A DNA stretch of 64,000 bases, taken from the NCBI RefSeq assembly GCF_014651695.1, contig NZ_BMXJ01000009.1, positions 1-64,000 of the forward strand. The letters are read 5' to 3'. Origin of the DNA: Nocardiopsis terrae (GTDB lineage: Bacteria; Actinomycetota; Actinomycetes; Streptosporangiales; Streptosporangiaceae). Shown here in pieces: positions 40,050-48,045 of the stretch. Made by a program: the position numbers and the translations under genes. The stretch's first letter is position 1, and each line of letters begins with the position of its first letter. The notes under the pieces were generated by a model. That model saw only the letters and a list, made by a program, of their open reading frames with translations, was not told where the DNA came from and made no database searches.

Positions 40050-41006
40050 CTAGGGTGTGTCCCTCTCCGCGAAGGCCTCGGCGACGATGCGGTCGGCGCC
40101 CTCGGCGATCATCTGTCGGGCCAGGTCCCGTCCCAGGGCGACGGCGGTGTCGAGGTCCCCGGGCGAGTCGAGGTCGATGGTGCGCTCCCGGCGCACGGCG
40201 GTGGCGCCGTTGGTGGCGACCACGGCGGCCCGCAGACGCAGGCGGCCCTCGGTGTACTCGGCGTAGGCGCCGACCGGTGCGGCGCATCCCGCTTCGAGCT
40301 CGGCGAGCACGGCGCGTTCGGCGACGACCTCGGCGCGGGTGGGCGCGTGGTCGACGGCGGACAGGTAGGCGAGGTCGGCGTCGGCCCGCTCGGTCCGGCA
40401 CTCCACGGCCAGCGCGCCCTGGCCGGGCGCGGGCAGCATCTGCTCGGGCTCGAACACGTCGGTGACGTCGTCGCGGCGGCCCACGCGGCCCAGACCGGCG
40501 TAGGCCAGGACCACGGCGTCGAGTTCGCCGGAGGAGACCTTGCCCAGGCGGGTCTCGGCGTTGCCGCGGATGGGCAGGTAGACCAGGTCGGGGCGGAGCG
40601 CGGCCAACTGGGCGACGCGGCGCGGGGAGCCCGTGCCGATCCTGGCCCCGGCGGGCAGGTCGGCGAACTTGAGGCCGTCCCGGGCGCACAGGGCGTCGCG
40701 GGGGTCGTCCCGCTCGGGGATGGCCGCGAGGACCAGGCCCTCGGCGGGGGTGGTGGGCAGGTCCTTGAGCGAGTGCACCGCGAAGTCGATGGTCCCCGCG
40801 ACCAGCTCGTCACGCAGGGCGTTGACGAACACACCGGTGCCGCCGAGCTGGGTCAGGTGGGCCTTGGTGACGTCGCCGAAGCTCGTGATGAGCTCCAGTT
40901 CGATCGCCTGCCCGGTCCGCTCGGTGATCGTGTCGGCGACCCCCTGGGACTGGGTGGTGGCCATGGTGCTGCGGCGGGTGCCGAGCCTGGCGGGTGTGGC
41001 GGTCAT
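40050..41006 (-). CDS. hemC: Hydroxymethylbilane synthase (porphobilinogen deaminase)
   Basis: A 318-residue enzyme polymerising four porphobilinogens. The dipyrromethane cofactor cysteine is Cys241 in AELEAGCAAPVGAYA. Substrate-binding motifs HSLKDLPTT, GTGSPRR and RGNAETRLGK are present. The ATG overlaps the hemA stop (ATGA), so translation is coupled. Confidence 0.95.
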   Translation of the reverse strand: MTATPARLGTRRSTMATTQSQGVADTITERTGQAIELELITSFGDVTKAHLTQLGGTGVFVNALRDELVAGTIDFAVHSLKDLPTTPAEGLVLAAIPERDDPRDALCARDGLKFADLPAGARIGTGSPRRVAQLAALRPDLVYLPIRGNAETRLGKVSSGELDAVVLAYAGLGRVGRRDDVTDVFEPEQMLPAPGQGALAVECRTERADADLAYLSAVDHAPTRAEVVAERAVLAELEAGCAAPVGAYAEYTEGRLRLRAAVVATNGATAVRRERTIDLDSPGDLDTAVALGRDLARQMIAEGADRIVAEAFAERDTP

Positions 41007-42526
41007 GCCTTCTCCTGTGCGGGCCGCGCGGCGGCGACGGGCCGCCCCTGGTCGGCCACGGTCTGCGGGGACTCCGGGGACTGCGGTTCGAGGTCGAACA
41101 GTTCGCGCAGGGCGGCCTCGTAGGACTCCCCGTCGGGGGCCGCGGCCAGTTCCTTCACGCGAACGGTCGGTCTGTGCAGAAGCTTGTCGGCGACACGGCG
41201 CATGGCCCGGCCGATCTCCTCACGGGTGCGCTCGTCGAGGTCGTCGGGCAGACGGCCGTGGAGGCGGGAGAGCTCGGACTCGACGACGTCGCGGGCCTGG
41301 GCCCGCAGGGCGACGACGGTGGGGGCGACCTCGTTGGCGCGGCGGACCGACCGGAACTCGTTGACCTCCTCGTCGACGATCCCGCGTACGAGGAGGAGGG
41401 CGTTGGAGCGCCCGCCCTCGGTGCCGGCGCCGGTCGCGGCGGCCTGGCGGAGGTCCTCGATGTCGACGAGGCGGATCCCGGGCCGGTCACGTACGGCGGG
41501 GTCGATGTCGCGGGGCAGGGCCAGGTCCAGGAAGACGAGGGGGCGGGCGCGGCCCTCGGTCGCGGCGGCCACGGCGTCGGCGGTGAGCACGAGCCCCTGG
41601 GCGCCGGTGCAGGAGATGACGAGGTCGACCTCGTCGAGCGCGTCGGCCGCCTCGGCGAAGGGGACGGTGCTCGCGTGCACGGTGTCGTACGCCTCGTTGA
41701 GGCACTCCGCGAGGCGTGCCGCGCGCTCGTGGGTGCGGTTGGCGACGATGACCGTCCCGGCGCCCTGGCGGGCGACGGTGTTGGCGGACAGCGCGCTCAT
41801 CGAACCGGCCCCCAGGACCAGCACGCGGGTGCCGGTGAGCGGACCGGCGGGCAGGTCGGCGCTGAGGGTGAGCGGCCGCTCCGCGGCGGGCCGCTCCGCC
41901 GGGTCCTGGTCCGCCGGGGCGCCCTGTCCGGACATGGGGCAGCCCGCGGGCGGGGTGACGTCGGCCGCGGGGATGCCCGGGTTCGGGGTGACCGAGAGGC
42001 CGCGTGCGGCGACGGTGAGGCCGAAGCTGACCATGTCGGCCCCGGCGTGGTCGAGGTGGGTCTCGGTGTGGGCGCGCTTGCCCACGCGCAGGGCGCGCTG
42101 GCCGAGGTCGTTGAGGACCCGTCCGACCGAGCCCGTCTCCTGGCCCTCCTTGAGGGAGTCGCGCACCTGGCCGAGGATCTGGCCCTCGCCCACGACCATG
42201 GAGTCGAGGCCGCAGGTGACGGAGAACAGGTGCTGGACCGCGCTGTCCTCGTAGTGCACGTAGAGGTGCTCGGAGAGCTCGCCGAGGGTCACTCCGGTGT
42301 GCCAGGAGAGGAGTTCGGTGATGGCGGCCACCCCGGCGTGGTAACCGACGACGTCGGCGTAGACCTCGGTGCGGTTGCAGGTGGAGACCACCATGACCTC
42401 GTTGACCGCGTCGGAACCCACCATCTCCCCGACCGCGTTGGCACGCGTCTGCCCGTTCAGGGCGACGCGTTCGAGCAGCGCCACCGGCGAACTCCGATGG
42501 CTCAACCCCAGGGCCAGGACACTCAT
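41003..42526 (-). CDS. hemA: Glutamyl-tRNA reductase with a long interdomain insertion
   Basis: A 507-residue enzyme reducing glutamyl-tRNA to glutamate-1-semialdehyde with NADPH. The catalytic cysteine is Cys50 in VSTCNRTEVY; the NADPH domain begins RVLVLGAGSMSALSA near residue 234. Compared with the usual family length of about 420-450, there is an insertion at about residues 177-228 rich in Pro/Ala between catalytic and nucleotide-binding domains. ATG 42526 has GGAG 5 bases upstream. It follows rex by 144 bases in the same operon. Confidence 0.93.
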   Translation of the reverse strand: MSVLALGLSHRSSPVALLERVALNGQTRANAVGEMVGSDAVNEVMVVSTCNRTEVYADVVGYHAGVAAITELLSWHTGVTLGELSEHLYVHYEDSAVQHLFSVTCGLDSMVVGEGQILGQVRDSLKEGQETGSVGRVLNDLGQRALRVGKRAHTETHLDHAGADMVSFGLTVAARGLSVTPNPGIPAADVTPPAGCPMSGQGAPADQDPAERPAAERPLTLSADLPAGPLTGTRVLVLGAGSMSALSANTVARQGAGTVIVANRTHERAARLAECLNEAYDTVHASTVPFAEAADALDEVDLVISCTGAQGLVLTADAVAAATEGRARPLVFLDLALPRDIDPAVRDRPGIRLVDIEDLRQAAATGAGTEGGRSNALLLVRGIVDEEVNEFRSVRRANEVAPTVVALRAQARDVVESELSRLHGRLPDDLDERTREEIGRAMRRVADKLLHRPTVRVKELAAAPDGESYEAALRELFDLEPQSPESPQTVADQGRPVAAARPAQEKA

Positions 42527-42670
42527 CCGCACTCCTATGCAGGCACTATGTCTCTCCATGTTCGGGTACGGCCGGGGTCCCCCGCCGTCAGCCCCCCGAA
42601 ACGCGGCGTACGCTCGCTCTTCGCCACCGCTTCACGGGCCCCGGGACCGTTGGTCCGGGCCCCGCCCGCC

Positions 42671-43363
42671 TCATGTCACTTCCAGTCCCATCCGTTCCGC
42701 CTGGCCGTCGCCGTCGGCCCTGCGCTGTGCGTGGAAGGCGAGGATCTGGAGTTCGATGGACAGGTCGACCTTACGCACATCGACCCCGTCGGGCACATTC
42801 AGCACGACGGGGGCGAAGTTGAGGATGCTGGTCACCCCGGCCTCCACGAAGCGGCTGGCGACACCCTGGGCCGAGCCGGCCGGTGTGGCGATCACACCGA
42901 TGGACACGCCCTTGGAACGCACAACCTCCTCCAGGCTGTCAATATGCCTCACGTCCAGCGACGCCACGGTCAGGCCGACCACGTCCGGGTCGGCGTCGAG
43001 CAGGGCCGCGATCCGGAAGCCCCGGGTGCCGAAGCCCCCGTAGTTGGCCAGTGCGCGCCCCAGGTTCCCGATGCCGACGATGGCCACGGACCAGTCCTGG
43101 GTGAGACCAAGCTCACGTGATATCTGGTAGATGAGGTACTCGACCTCGTAGCCGACCCCCCGGGTCCCGTAGGACCCCAGATGGGACAGGTCCTTGCGGA
43201 GCTTCGCCGAGTTCACTCCGGCGGCGCCGGCCAACCCCTCGGAGGAGACGGTGGCGGTACCACGGCCCTGGAGGGCCTGGAGGGCTCGGAGGTAGACCGG
43301 AAGTCGGGCGACGGTGGCCTCCGGGATTCCCCTCTCCCGGGGCCGAGGTGGACGACTGGTCAC
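42671..43363 (-). CDS. rex: Redox-sensing transcriptional repressor Rex
   Basis: A 230-residue repressor sensing NADH/NAD+. The N-terminal winged helix (IPEATVARLPVYLRALQAL, SEGLAGAAGVNSAKLRKDLSHLGSYGTRGVGY) binds DNA; the Rossmann domain has VAIVGIGNLGRALANYGGF. GTG 43363 is chosen because AGGAG lies 9 bases upstream and it matches family N-termini. It heads the rex-hemA-hemC-hemD-hemB operon, as in Streptomyces. A near-consensus Rex site at 43489-43506 lies over its promoter, indicating autoregulation by cellular redox state. Confidence 0.95.
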   Translation of the reverse strand: MTSRPPRPRERGIPEATVARLPVYLRALQALQGRGTATVSSEGLAGAAGVNSAKLRKDLSHLGSYGTRGVGYEVEYLIYQISRELGLTQDWSVAIVGIGNLGRALANYGGFGTRGFRIAALLDADPDVVGLTVASLDVRHIDSLEEVVRSKGVSIGVIATPAGSAQGVASRFVEAGVTSILNFAPVVLNVPDGVDVRKVDLSIELQILAFHAQRRADGDGQAERMGLEVT

Positions 43364-43477
43364 AGGCGGGCGCTCCTGGGCGGCGGTCGGTTCGGGCGGG
43401 TACGGGAGCACGCGCGGTTCCTGTGCCGAACACCGCCGCCGCACGGGCTTCCCCGCCCTGCTGATTCTGGGAACCCC

Positions 43478-43506
43478 AGATTACGTGCTTGTGAAAGCAT
43501 GCACAA
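43478..43506 (-). promoter_or_regulatory. Rex operator overlapping the rex-hem promoter
   Basis: TTGTGAAAGCATGCACAA at 43489-43506 matches the Rex consensus TTGTGAANNNNTTCACAA at 13 of 14 defined positions. On the minus strand TTGTGC (43506-43501) and TAATCT (43483-43478) make a -35/-10 pair with 17-base spacing, so bound Rex would block the promoter. Confidence 0.88.
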
Positions 43507-43744
43507 AGTGGGGTTCCATGTGACACCCGATGAGCGGGTTCACACAAATGGGGCATCGGAAGACCCGGCCGAAACGAGAGATCACACCTTCCGTATTCCG
43601 AACGAACGAAAAGGGAACCGGCGCCTTTCACGGACGCGCCGCCGCCGGCACGGGCACCGCCGCACGCCCGGCCCCGGCCCGCACCGGCCTTCGGGACCAG
43701 GCGGACCCGCAGGGCCGCACGGGCCCGCAGGGCCCCGCACCGGC

Positions 43745-44011
43745 TCAGGGGGACAGCGCCGCACGCAGGCGCCCCTCCGACACCCGCCAGAAGTCGTGAC
43801 GGCGCCCGTCGACGAAGGTCACCGGGATCTTGTCCCAGTACTCCTCCCGGTCCGCCTCCGGCACCGACCCCAGATCCTGTTCCGCCCGGTCCGCCCCGAG
43901 GTCGTCCGTCACCCGCTCGATGACCGACCACGCCTCCTCGCACAGGTGGCACCCGGCCCTGCCGAGCATGACCACGCGCGCCTTCTCCGACCACGCAGGG
44001 ATTTCCGCCAT
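43745..44011 (-). CDS. Glutaredoxin-like (DUF836) protein
   Basis: An 88-residue thioredoxin-fold protein with active-site motif CHLC (Cys21, Cys24) in MLGRAGCHLCEEAW, of the glutaredoxin-like DUF836 group. VPEADREEYWDKIPVTFVDG is the cis-proline region. ATG 44011 with GGAG 6 bases upstream is preferred over a GTG 21 bases earlier. It follows the MoaD/ThiS gene by 34 bases on the same strand. It is likely a cytosolic thiol-disulfide or mycothiol-linked protein. Confidence 0.83.
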   Translation of the reverse strand: MAEIPAWSEKARVVMLGRAGCHLCEEAWSVIERVTDDLGADRAEQDLGSVPEADREEYWDKIPVTFVDGRRHDFWRVSEGRLRAALSP

Positions 44012-44045
44012 GTTTCGCTCCGATTCCGTCACGCTTTCCGGCCTC

Positions 44046-44303
44046 TCACCCGCCCGCGAAGGGCGGTAGGACCTCGATCACAGTCCCGTCCGCGACCGCG
44101 ACCTCACCGTGAGCCCTCCGCCCGACCGGCCGCTCGTCCACCAGGAGGGAGGAAGCCCCCAGTACGCGCCGGAAACGGTCGTCGGGGTGCAGGTGACACG
44201 CCGCTTCGAGAGCCGCCGCGAGGGTGTGCGCATCGACGGTCTCCTCAGCTGTTCCAGCGGCCTCCTTAGCGGAAGCCCAGTACCGGATAGTGCACTTCGC
44301 CAT
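44046..44303 (-). CDS. MoaD/ThiS-family sulfur carrier protein
   Basis: An 85-residue ubiquitin-fold protein ending in the activated C-terminal LPPFAGG (di-glycine) needed for adenylation and thiocarboxylate formation. IRYWASAKEAAGTAEETVDA and VADGTVIEVLPPFAGG are typical of MoaD/ThiS. No partner (ThiF/MoeB, ThiG, MoaE) is nearby, so the acceptor is unknown. It is divergent from the GlnR-type regulator gene and upstream of the glutaredoxin. Confidence 0.85.
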   Translation of the reverse strand: MAKCTIRYWASAKEAAGTAEETVDAHTLAAALEAACHLHPDDRFRRVLGASSLLVDERPVGRRAHGEVAVADGTVIEVLPPFAGG

Positions 44304-44411
44304 CTGTTGATTATCCTTGGAGTTGCTCGGAGGCGACGTATTAAACAATCTTCACCGGGGGCAATGGCGCCTTCGATCGCCCGTTACACGCGGGCCGACG
44401 AGAAGAGACGC

Positions 44412-45188
44412 ATGAGCCATCTGCTGCTACTGACGAACTCGAACGAACCGTCCGACCACGTTCTTCCCGCCCTCGGACTCCTCCTGCACTCGGTGCGGGT
44501 GGCGCCCGCGGAGGCCGGAGCCCTGCTGGCCTCCGGAGCCGGCGGAAACTCGGGCACCCCGGTTGACGCCATTCTGGTCGATGCCCGGACCGACCTGGCG
44601 GCGGCCCGCAACTTCTGCCGCCTGCTCGACACCACCGGACTGGACTGTCCGCTGCTGGTCGTCCTCACCGAGGGCGGCGTCGCGGCGCTGACCCCGGACT
44701 GGCAGGTCGACGACTTCGTCCTGGCCACCGCCGGACCCGCCGAGGTCGAGGCCCGCCTCCGCCTCGCCGTCGGCTCGGCCGACGCCGGAGCCGACGACCC
44801 GGACGAGATCCGCCGCGGTGACCTCGTGATCGACGAGGCCACCTACATCGCCCGCCTGCGCGGACGCATCCTCGACCTCACCTTCAAGGAGTTCGAACTG
44901 CTCAAGTTCCTGGCGCAGCACCCCGGCCGGGTGTTCACCCGGGCGCAACTGCTCCAGGAGGTCTGGGGCTACGACTACTTCGGCGGCACCCGGACGATCG
45001 ACGTCCACGTCCGACGGCTGCGCGCCAAACTGGGCTCGGAGTACGAGTCGCTCATCGGAACCGTCCGCAACGTGGGTTACCGCTTCGTACCGGACCCCGT
45101 GGCCAAGGCGGCACCGGCGGCGAACGCTCCGGCCGAATCGGCCGAGCAACTGCCCGCGGCCCGTTCCGCGGAGGCCGGGACCAAGTAA
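44412..45188 (+). CDS. glnR: GlnR-type OmpR-family response regulator
   Basis: A 258-residue orphan response regulator. Residues 1-118 are an atypical receiver domain (HLLLLTNSNEPSDHVLPALGLLL, CPLLVVLTEGGVAALTPDWQVDDFVL), and residues about 130-230 the winged-helix output domain (LDLTFKEFELLKFLAQHPGRVFTRAQLLQEVWGYDYFGGTRTIDVHVRRLRAKLG, read in two stretches). It resembles Streptomyces GlnR, the global nitrogen regulator; GlnR uses little or no phosphorylation. A disordered Ala/Glu-rich tail follows. No kinase is adjacent, as expected. A terminator lies at 45223. Confidence 0.82.
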   Translation: MSHLLLLTNSNEPSDHVLPALGLLLHSVRVAPAEAGALLASGAGGNSGTPVDAILVDARTDLAAARNFCRLLDTTGLDCPLLVVLTEGGVAALTPDWQVDDFVLATAGPAEVEARLRLAVGSADAGADDPDEIRRGDLVIDEATYIARLRGRILDLTFKEFELLKFLAQHPGRVFTRAQLLQEVWGYDYFGGTRTIDVHVRRLRAKLGSEYESLIGTVRNVGYRFVPDPVAKAAPAANAPAESAEQLPAARSAEAGTK

Positions 45189-45222
45189 CGGCCCGAGCCC
45201 GGCACCGCCGGTCACGAACACC

Positions 45223-45256
45223 CCGGGGCGCCCGCGTTCGCGCGAGGGCGCCCCGG
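45223..45256. terminator. Hairpin terminator after the GlnR-type gene
   Basis: Eleven-base arms CCGGGGCGCCC (45223-45233) and GGGCGCCCCGG (45246-45256), with an inner GCG-TTCG-CGC tetraloop stem. Confidence 0.8.
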
Positions 45257-45473
45257 AGTCCTTCGCTGAGTCATTACCTCCTGAAGAGTCCGATTCGTCC
45301 TCGGTGGGCGATCGATTCCAAAACCCAGCGCGCTCGCACTCGTACTCCGCGTTCACACGCTCTAAGATCGTTGACGCACCCGACGGACGGGGCATGGCAG
45401 GCGCGGCGGAGCCCTGCGTCCGGGTGCGGTCCGAGCCGCAATGGCGCGTCACCGGAGGAGTGAGATCGCACCG

Positions 45474-46622
45474 ATGCCGTCCCCCGCCACCCCCGCCCCA
45501 TACAGACCCCGCCTGCTCAGAGTCATCGGTGCCGCCTTCGTCGGCTCCACACTGATCGCCGTGATGGCGCCCGCGCACGCCGACCCGGTCGCGGCCTCCC
45601 TCGCCTTCGACCGCCCCGCCGAGGAGGTAGGTGCGGGCACCGAGCTCGCGCCCAACCCCCTCACGGTGACCAACAACAGCGGCGAACTGGCCCTGTGCCT
45701 CATCGGCCTGGACGTCCCGGCCTCCGACTTCCACAACAAGGGCTTCCCGGCCGGAGCCGAGGTCGCCCCGGGCGCCAGCCTCCCGCTCGGCACGGTGGAC
45801 GGGCCGGCCCGCCAGACGGTCGACGTGGTAGCGACCCTGGCCTACGCGTTCGCCGACGCCGAGACCGGGTGCGTCGGCGCCGAGGCGGACGAGTACGCCG
45901 CCGCCACCTGGTCGGTCCAGGTCACCGACCCCACTCCTTCCCCCTCCCCCACGCCGACTCCACCCCCCACCGAGAAACCGACCAAGACGCCCAGCCCGTC
46001 ACCGACCGACCTGCCGACCAAGACCCCCAGCCCCAGCCCCAGCCCCACCGAGAAACCGACCAGGACCCCCAGCCCGTCACCGACCGACCTGCCGACCAAG
46101 ACCCCCAGCCCCAGCCCCACACCGTCTCCGACCTCCCCCACGGAGTCGGAGTCGGGGACGCCCTCACCGAAACCGTCGCCGACCGCCGGCACCACCGACA
46201 AGGACTCGAACGGCAGCTCCGGCGACGGGGGTTCCGGCAACAGGAACTCCGGTGCCGGGAACTCCGGCAACGACCGGACCCCCTCGAACAACTCCGGCCG
46301 GCCGCCGCGCTCGAACGTCAGCAGCGTGCCCACCAGCAGCGCGAGCATCCCCACGCTCCCGAGCGACGAGGCCGAGCTCCCCGACCTCGCCCCGGGTCCG
46401 GCCGAGGACCTCGCCGAGCTCCCGCTGGTCACCCCCACTTCCGGGGAGGACGAGGACACCGAGACCGAGATCGCCGCGGACCACGCGGACCTCGGCCCCT
46501 CGGTCACACCGGCGGTCCTGCTCGCCGCGTTCCTGCTCGCCCTGCTGCTGGCCACCCCGCTCGCCCCCACCCGCAGGGTCCGGCTCGGCGGCGGCTACCA
46601 GGGCAGGCGCCGCAAGGGCTGA
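45474..46622 (+). CDS. Secreted cell-surface protein with Pro/Thr/Ser repeats and C-terminal membrane anchor
   Basis: A 382-residue exported protein. Signal peptide: residues about 9-36, ending APAHA-D. A beta-sandwich-like domain (about 37-150) with two cysteines follows, then a Pro/Thr/Ser/Lys-rich stalk of TPSPSPTDLPTKTPSPSP type built from a 78-bp DNA repeat, a Gly/Asn/Ser-rich stretch, an acidic segment, a C-terminal membrane helix (PAVLLAAFLLALLLATPLAP) and a basic tail. It looks like a wall-spanning membrane-anchored protein; no LPxTG motif is present. An upstream in-frame ATG at 45441 is possible; neither has ideal spacing to GGAGGAG. Function unknown. Confidence 0.72.
   Translation: MPSPATPAPYRPRLLRVIGAAFVGSTLIAVMAPAHADPVAASLAFDRPAEEVGAGTELAPNPLTVTNNSGELALCLIGLDVPASDFHNKGFPAGAEVAPGASLPLGTVDGPARQTVDVVATLAYAFADAETGCVGAEADEYAAATWSVQVTDPTPSPSPTPTPPPTEKPTKTPSPSPTDLPTKTPSPSPSPTEKPTRTPSPSPTDLPTKTPSPSPTPSPTSPTESESGTPSPKPSPTAGTTDKDSNGSSGDGGSGNRNSGAGNSGNDRTPSNNSGRPPRSNVSSVPTSSASIPTLPSDEAELPDLAPGPAEDLAELPLVTPTSGEDEDTETEIAADHADLGPSVTPAVLLAAFLLALLLATPLAPTRRVRLGGGYQGRRRKG
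45971..46118. repeat. 78-bp tandem repeat (two copies) coding for Pro/Thr-rich stalk
   Basis: Two near-identical units start at 45971 and 46049, differing at a few bases and by a 6-base CAGCCC at the end of the first. They encode EKPTKTPSPSPTDLPTKTPS and EKPTRTPSPSPTDLPTKTPS. The period is a multiple of 3, so copy-number changes keep the frame. Confidence 0.85.
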
Positions 46623-46763
46623 CCAGCACCCGTACCGAACCGGGTCCCGGGAGCCGTTCCGGGACCCGGAACCGCGCCGGGTTCCGCGCACCCGCTCCGG
46701 AAACCGCCCGGAAGCGGGCGTCGGGGCCAGGAGTTCGGCCAACAGGATCTAGGATTCTGGCTC

Positions 46764-47741
46764 ATGAGTACCCCGCTAGTCACCGACAACCTCGCGCCCG
46801 AACTGGCCGAACCCGTCCTCGCCCTGGCTGAGGCGGCGCGCGCCGCCGACGGGGTCCCGCCCCTGTCCGAGCACACCCTGCTCAGGATCCGGCACGGAGC
46901 CCCCGCCGGCAGCAGCCGCTTCCACGTGCTCTCCGAGGACGGCCTGACCGTGGGCTTCGCGTTCGTCGAACGGGTCGAGAGCGAACCCGACTCCGGCGAG
47001 GTCGTGGTCGACCCCGCCCACCGGGGCCGGGGGCACGGCTCCGCGCTGCTGCGTTCGGTCCGCGCCGACGCCGGACCGGACGGGGTCCGGGTGTGGGCGC
47101 ACGGGCGGACGCCCGGAGCGGTCTCGGTGGCGGAGGCCGAAGGGTGGGTCCCCGCCCGCGAACTCCACAAGATGCGGATGCCCCTGCGCGACCTGGGACC
47201 CGAGGTGCCCGGCGGCCCGTGGACCGCGCCCGGGATCCCCGAGCCCGCCCTGCGGCCGGAGGTGGCCGAGAAGGTGCGGATCCGCCCCTTCGTGGTGGGC
47301 CAGGACGAGCAGGCGTGGCTGGAGGCGAACGCGCGCGCCTTCGCCGACCATCCCGAGCAGGGCTCCCTGACCCTGGACGACCTGCTCCAGCGGGAGGTCG
47401 AGGACTGGTTCGACCCGCGGGGCTTCTTCGTCGCGGTCACCAACAGCGGTTCGATCGCCGCCTACCACTGGACCAAGACGCACGCGGACGGAGCGGGGCT
47501 CAGCGACAGCGAGACCGTGGGTGAGGTCTACGTGGTCGGTGTGGATCCCGCCTGGCAGGGCACCGGCCTGGGCCGTGCCCTGACCCTGGCCGGGCTGGCC
47601 CACCTGCGTGACGCCGGGCTGCCCTGGGTGCACCTGTACGTGGACGGGGACAACGAGGCGGCGGTGCGCCTGTACGAGTCCCTCGGCTTCTCCATGTGGG
47701 ACACGGACGTGATGTTCGCGCCGTCCGGCGACCGGGACTGA
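46764..47741 (+). CDS. mshD: Mycothiol synthase MshD
   Basis: A 325-residue enzyme with two GNAT domains that acetylates Cys-GlcN-Ins to give mycothiol, the last step of the pathway begun by MshA (7.4 kb). The first GNAT has GEVVVDPAHRGRGHGSALL; the second has EVYVVGVDPAWQGTGLGRALT and WVHLYVDGDNEAAVRLYESLGF. There is no ribosome binding site; TAGGAT (46750-46755) ends 8 bases before the ATG, suggesting a leaderless mRNA. Confidence 0.95.
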   Translation: MSTPLVTDNLAPELAEPVLALAEAARAADGVPPLSEHTLLRIRHGAPAGSSRFHVLSEDGLTVGFAFVERVESEPDSGEVVVDPAHRGRGHGSALLRSVRADAGPDGVRVWAHGRTPGAVSVAEAEGWVPARELHKMRMPLRDLGPEVPGGPWTAPGIPEPALRPEVAEKVRIRPFVVGQDEQAWLEANARAFADHPEQGSLTLDDLLQREVEDWFDPRGFFVAVTNSGSIAAYHWTKTHADGAGLSDSETVGEVYVVGVDPAWQGTGLGRALTLAGLAHLRDAGLPWVHLYVDGDNEAAVRLYESLGFSMWDTDVMFAPSGDRD

Positions 47742-47856
47742 CCGACCGGCAGCCACCCGTCCGAAGCGGATTCGGCCTGCGTCCGGACCGTTTTCGGGGT
47801 GCGTCTCGTCACATTCACCGACCGAACTCCTTTGCGCCACGGGAGTGCGACACCGC

Positions 47857-47900
47857 GTTCACCTGCCGTTCACCTTTCCTGGGACAACTGGTCACCTCCT
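47857..47900 (+). promoter_or_regulatory. PHO box (PhoP-binding repeats) upstream of pstC
   Basis: Consecutive 11-base units: GTTCACCTGCC (47857-47867), GTTCACCTTTC (47868-47878), a degenerate unit (47879-47889) and GGTCACCTCCT (47890-47900). This matches the direct-repeat structure of Streptomyces PhoP boxes (GTTCACC type). It lies about 145 bases before pstC, indicating phosphate-starvation control. The rest of the 304-base gap 47742-48045 shows no pstS-like coding sequence. Confidence 0.82.
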
Positions 47901-48045
47901 ACGCCTACCTTCGCATTCGGCGCGGTTCGGCTGTCGTCCTCGCGTCGACCGCGACACGGCGGTCGCCCCCCGTGCGACGCACGGCCGTCCCGGTGGGACA
48001 CGGACCGAGCGACCGGACCCGCAACCTTTCCGAACCGGAGAACCC

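Noticed and set aside
45223..45256. Possible operator between glnR and the surface protein
   Set aside because: The long perfect stem with a TTCG tetraloop right after the stop fits a terminator better.
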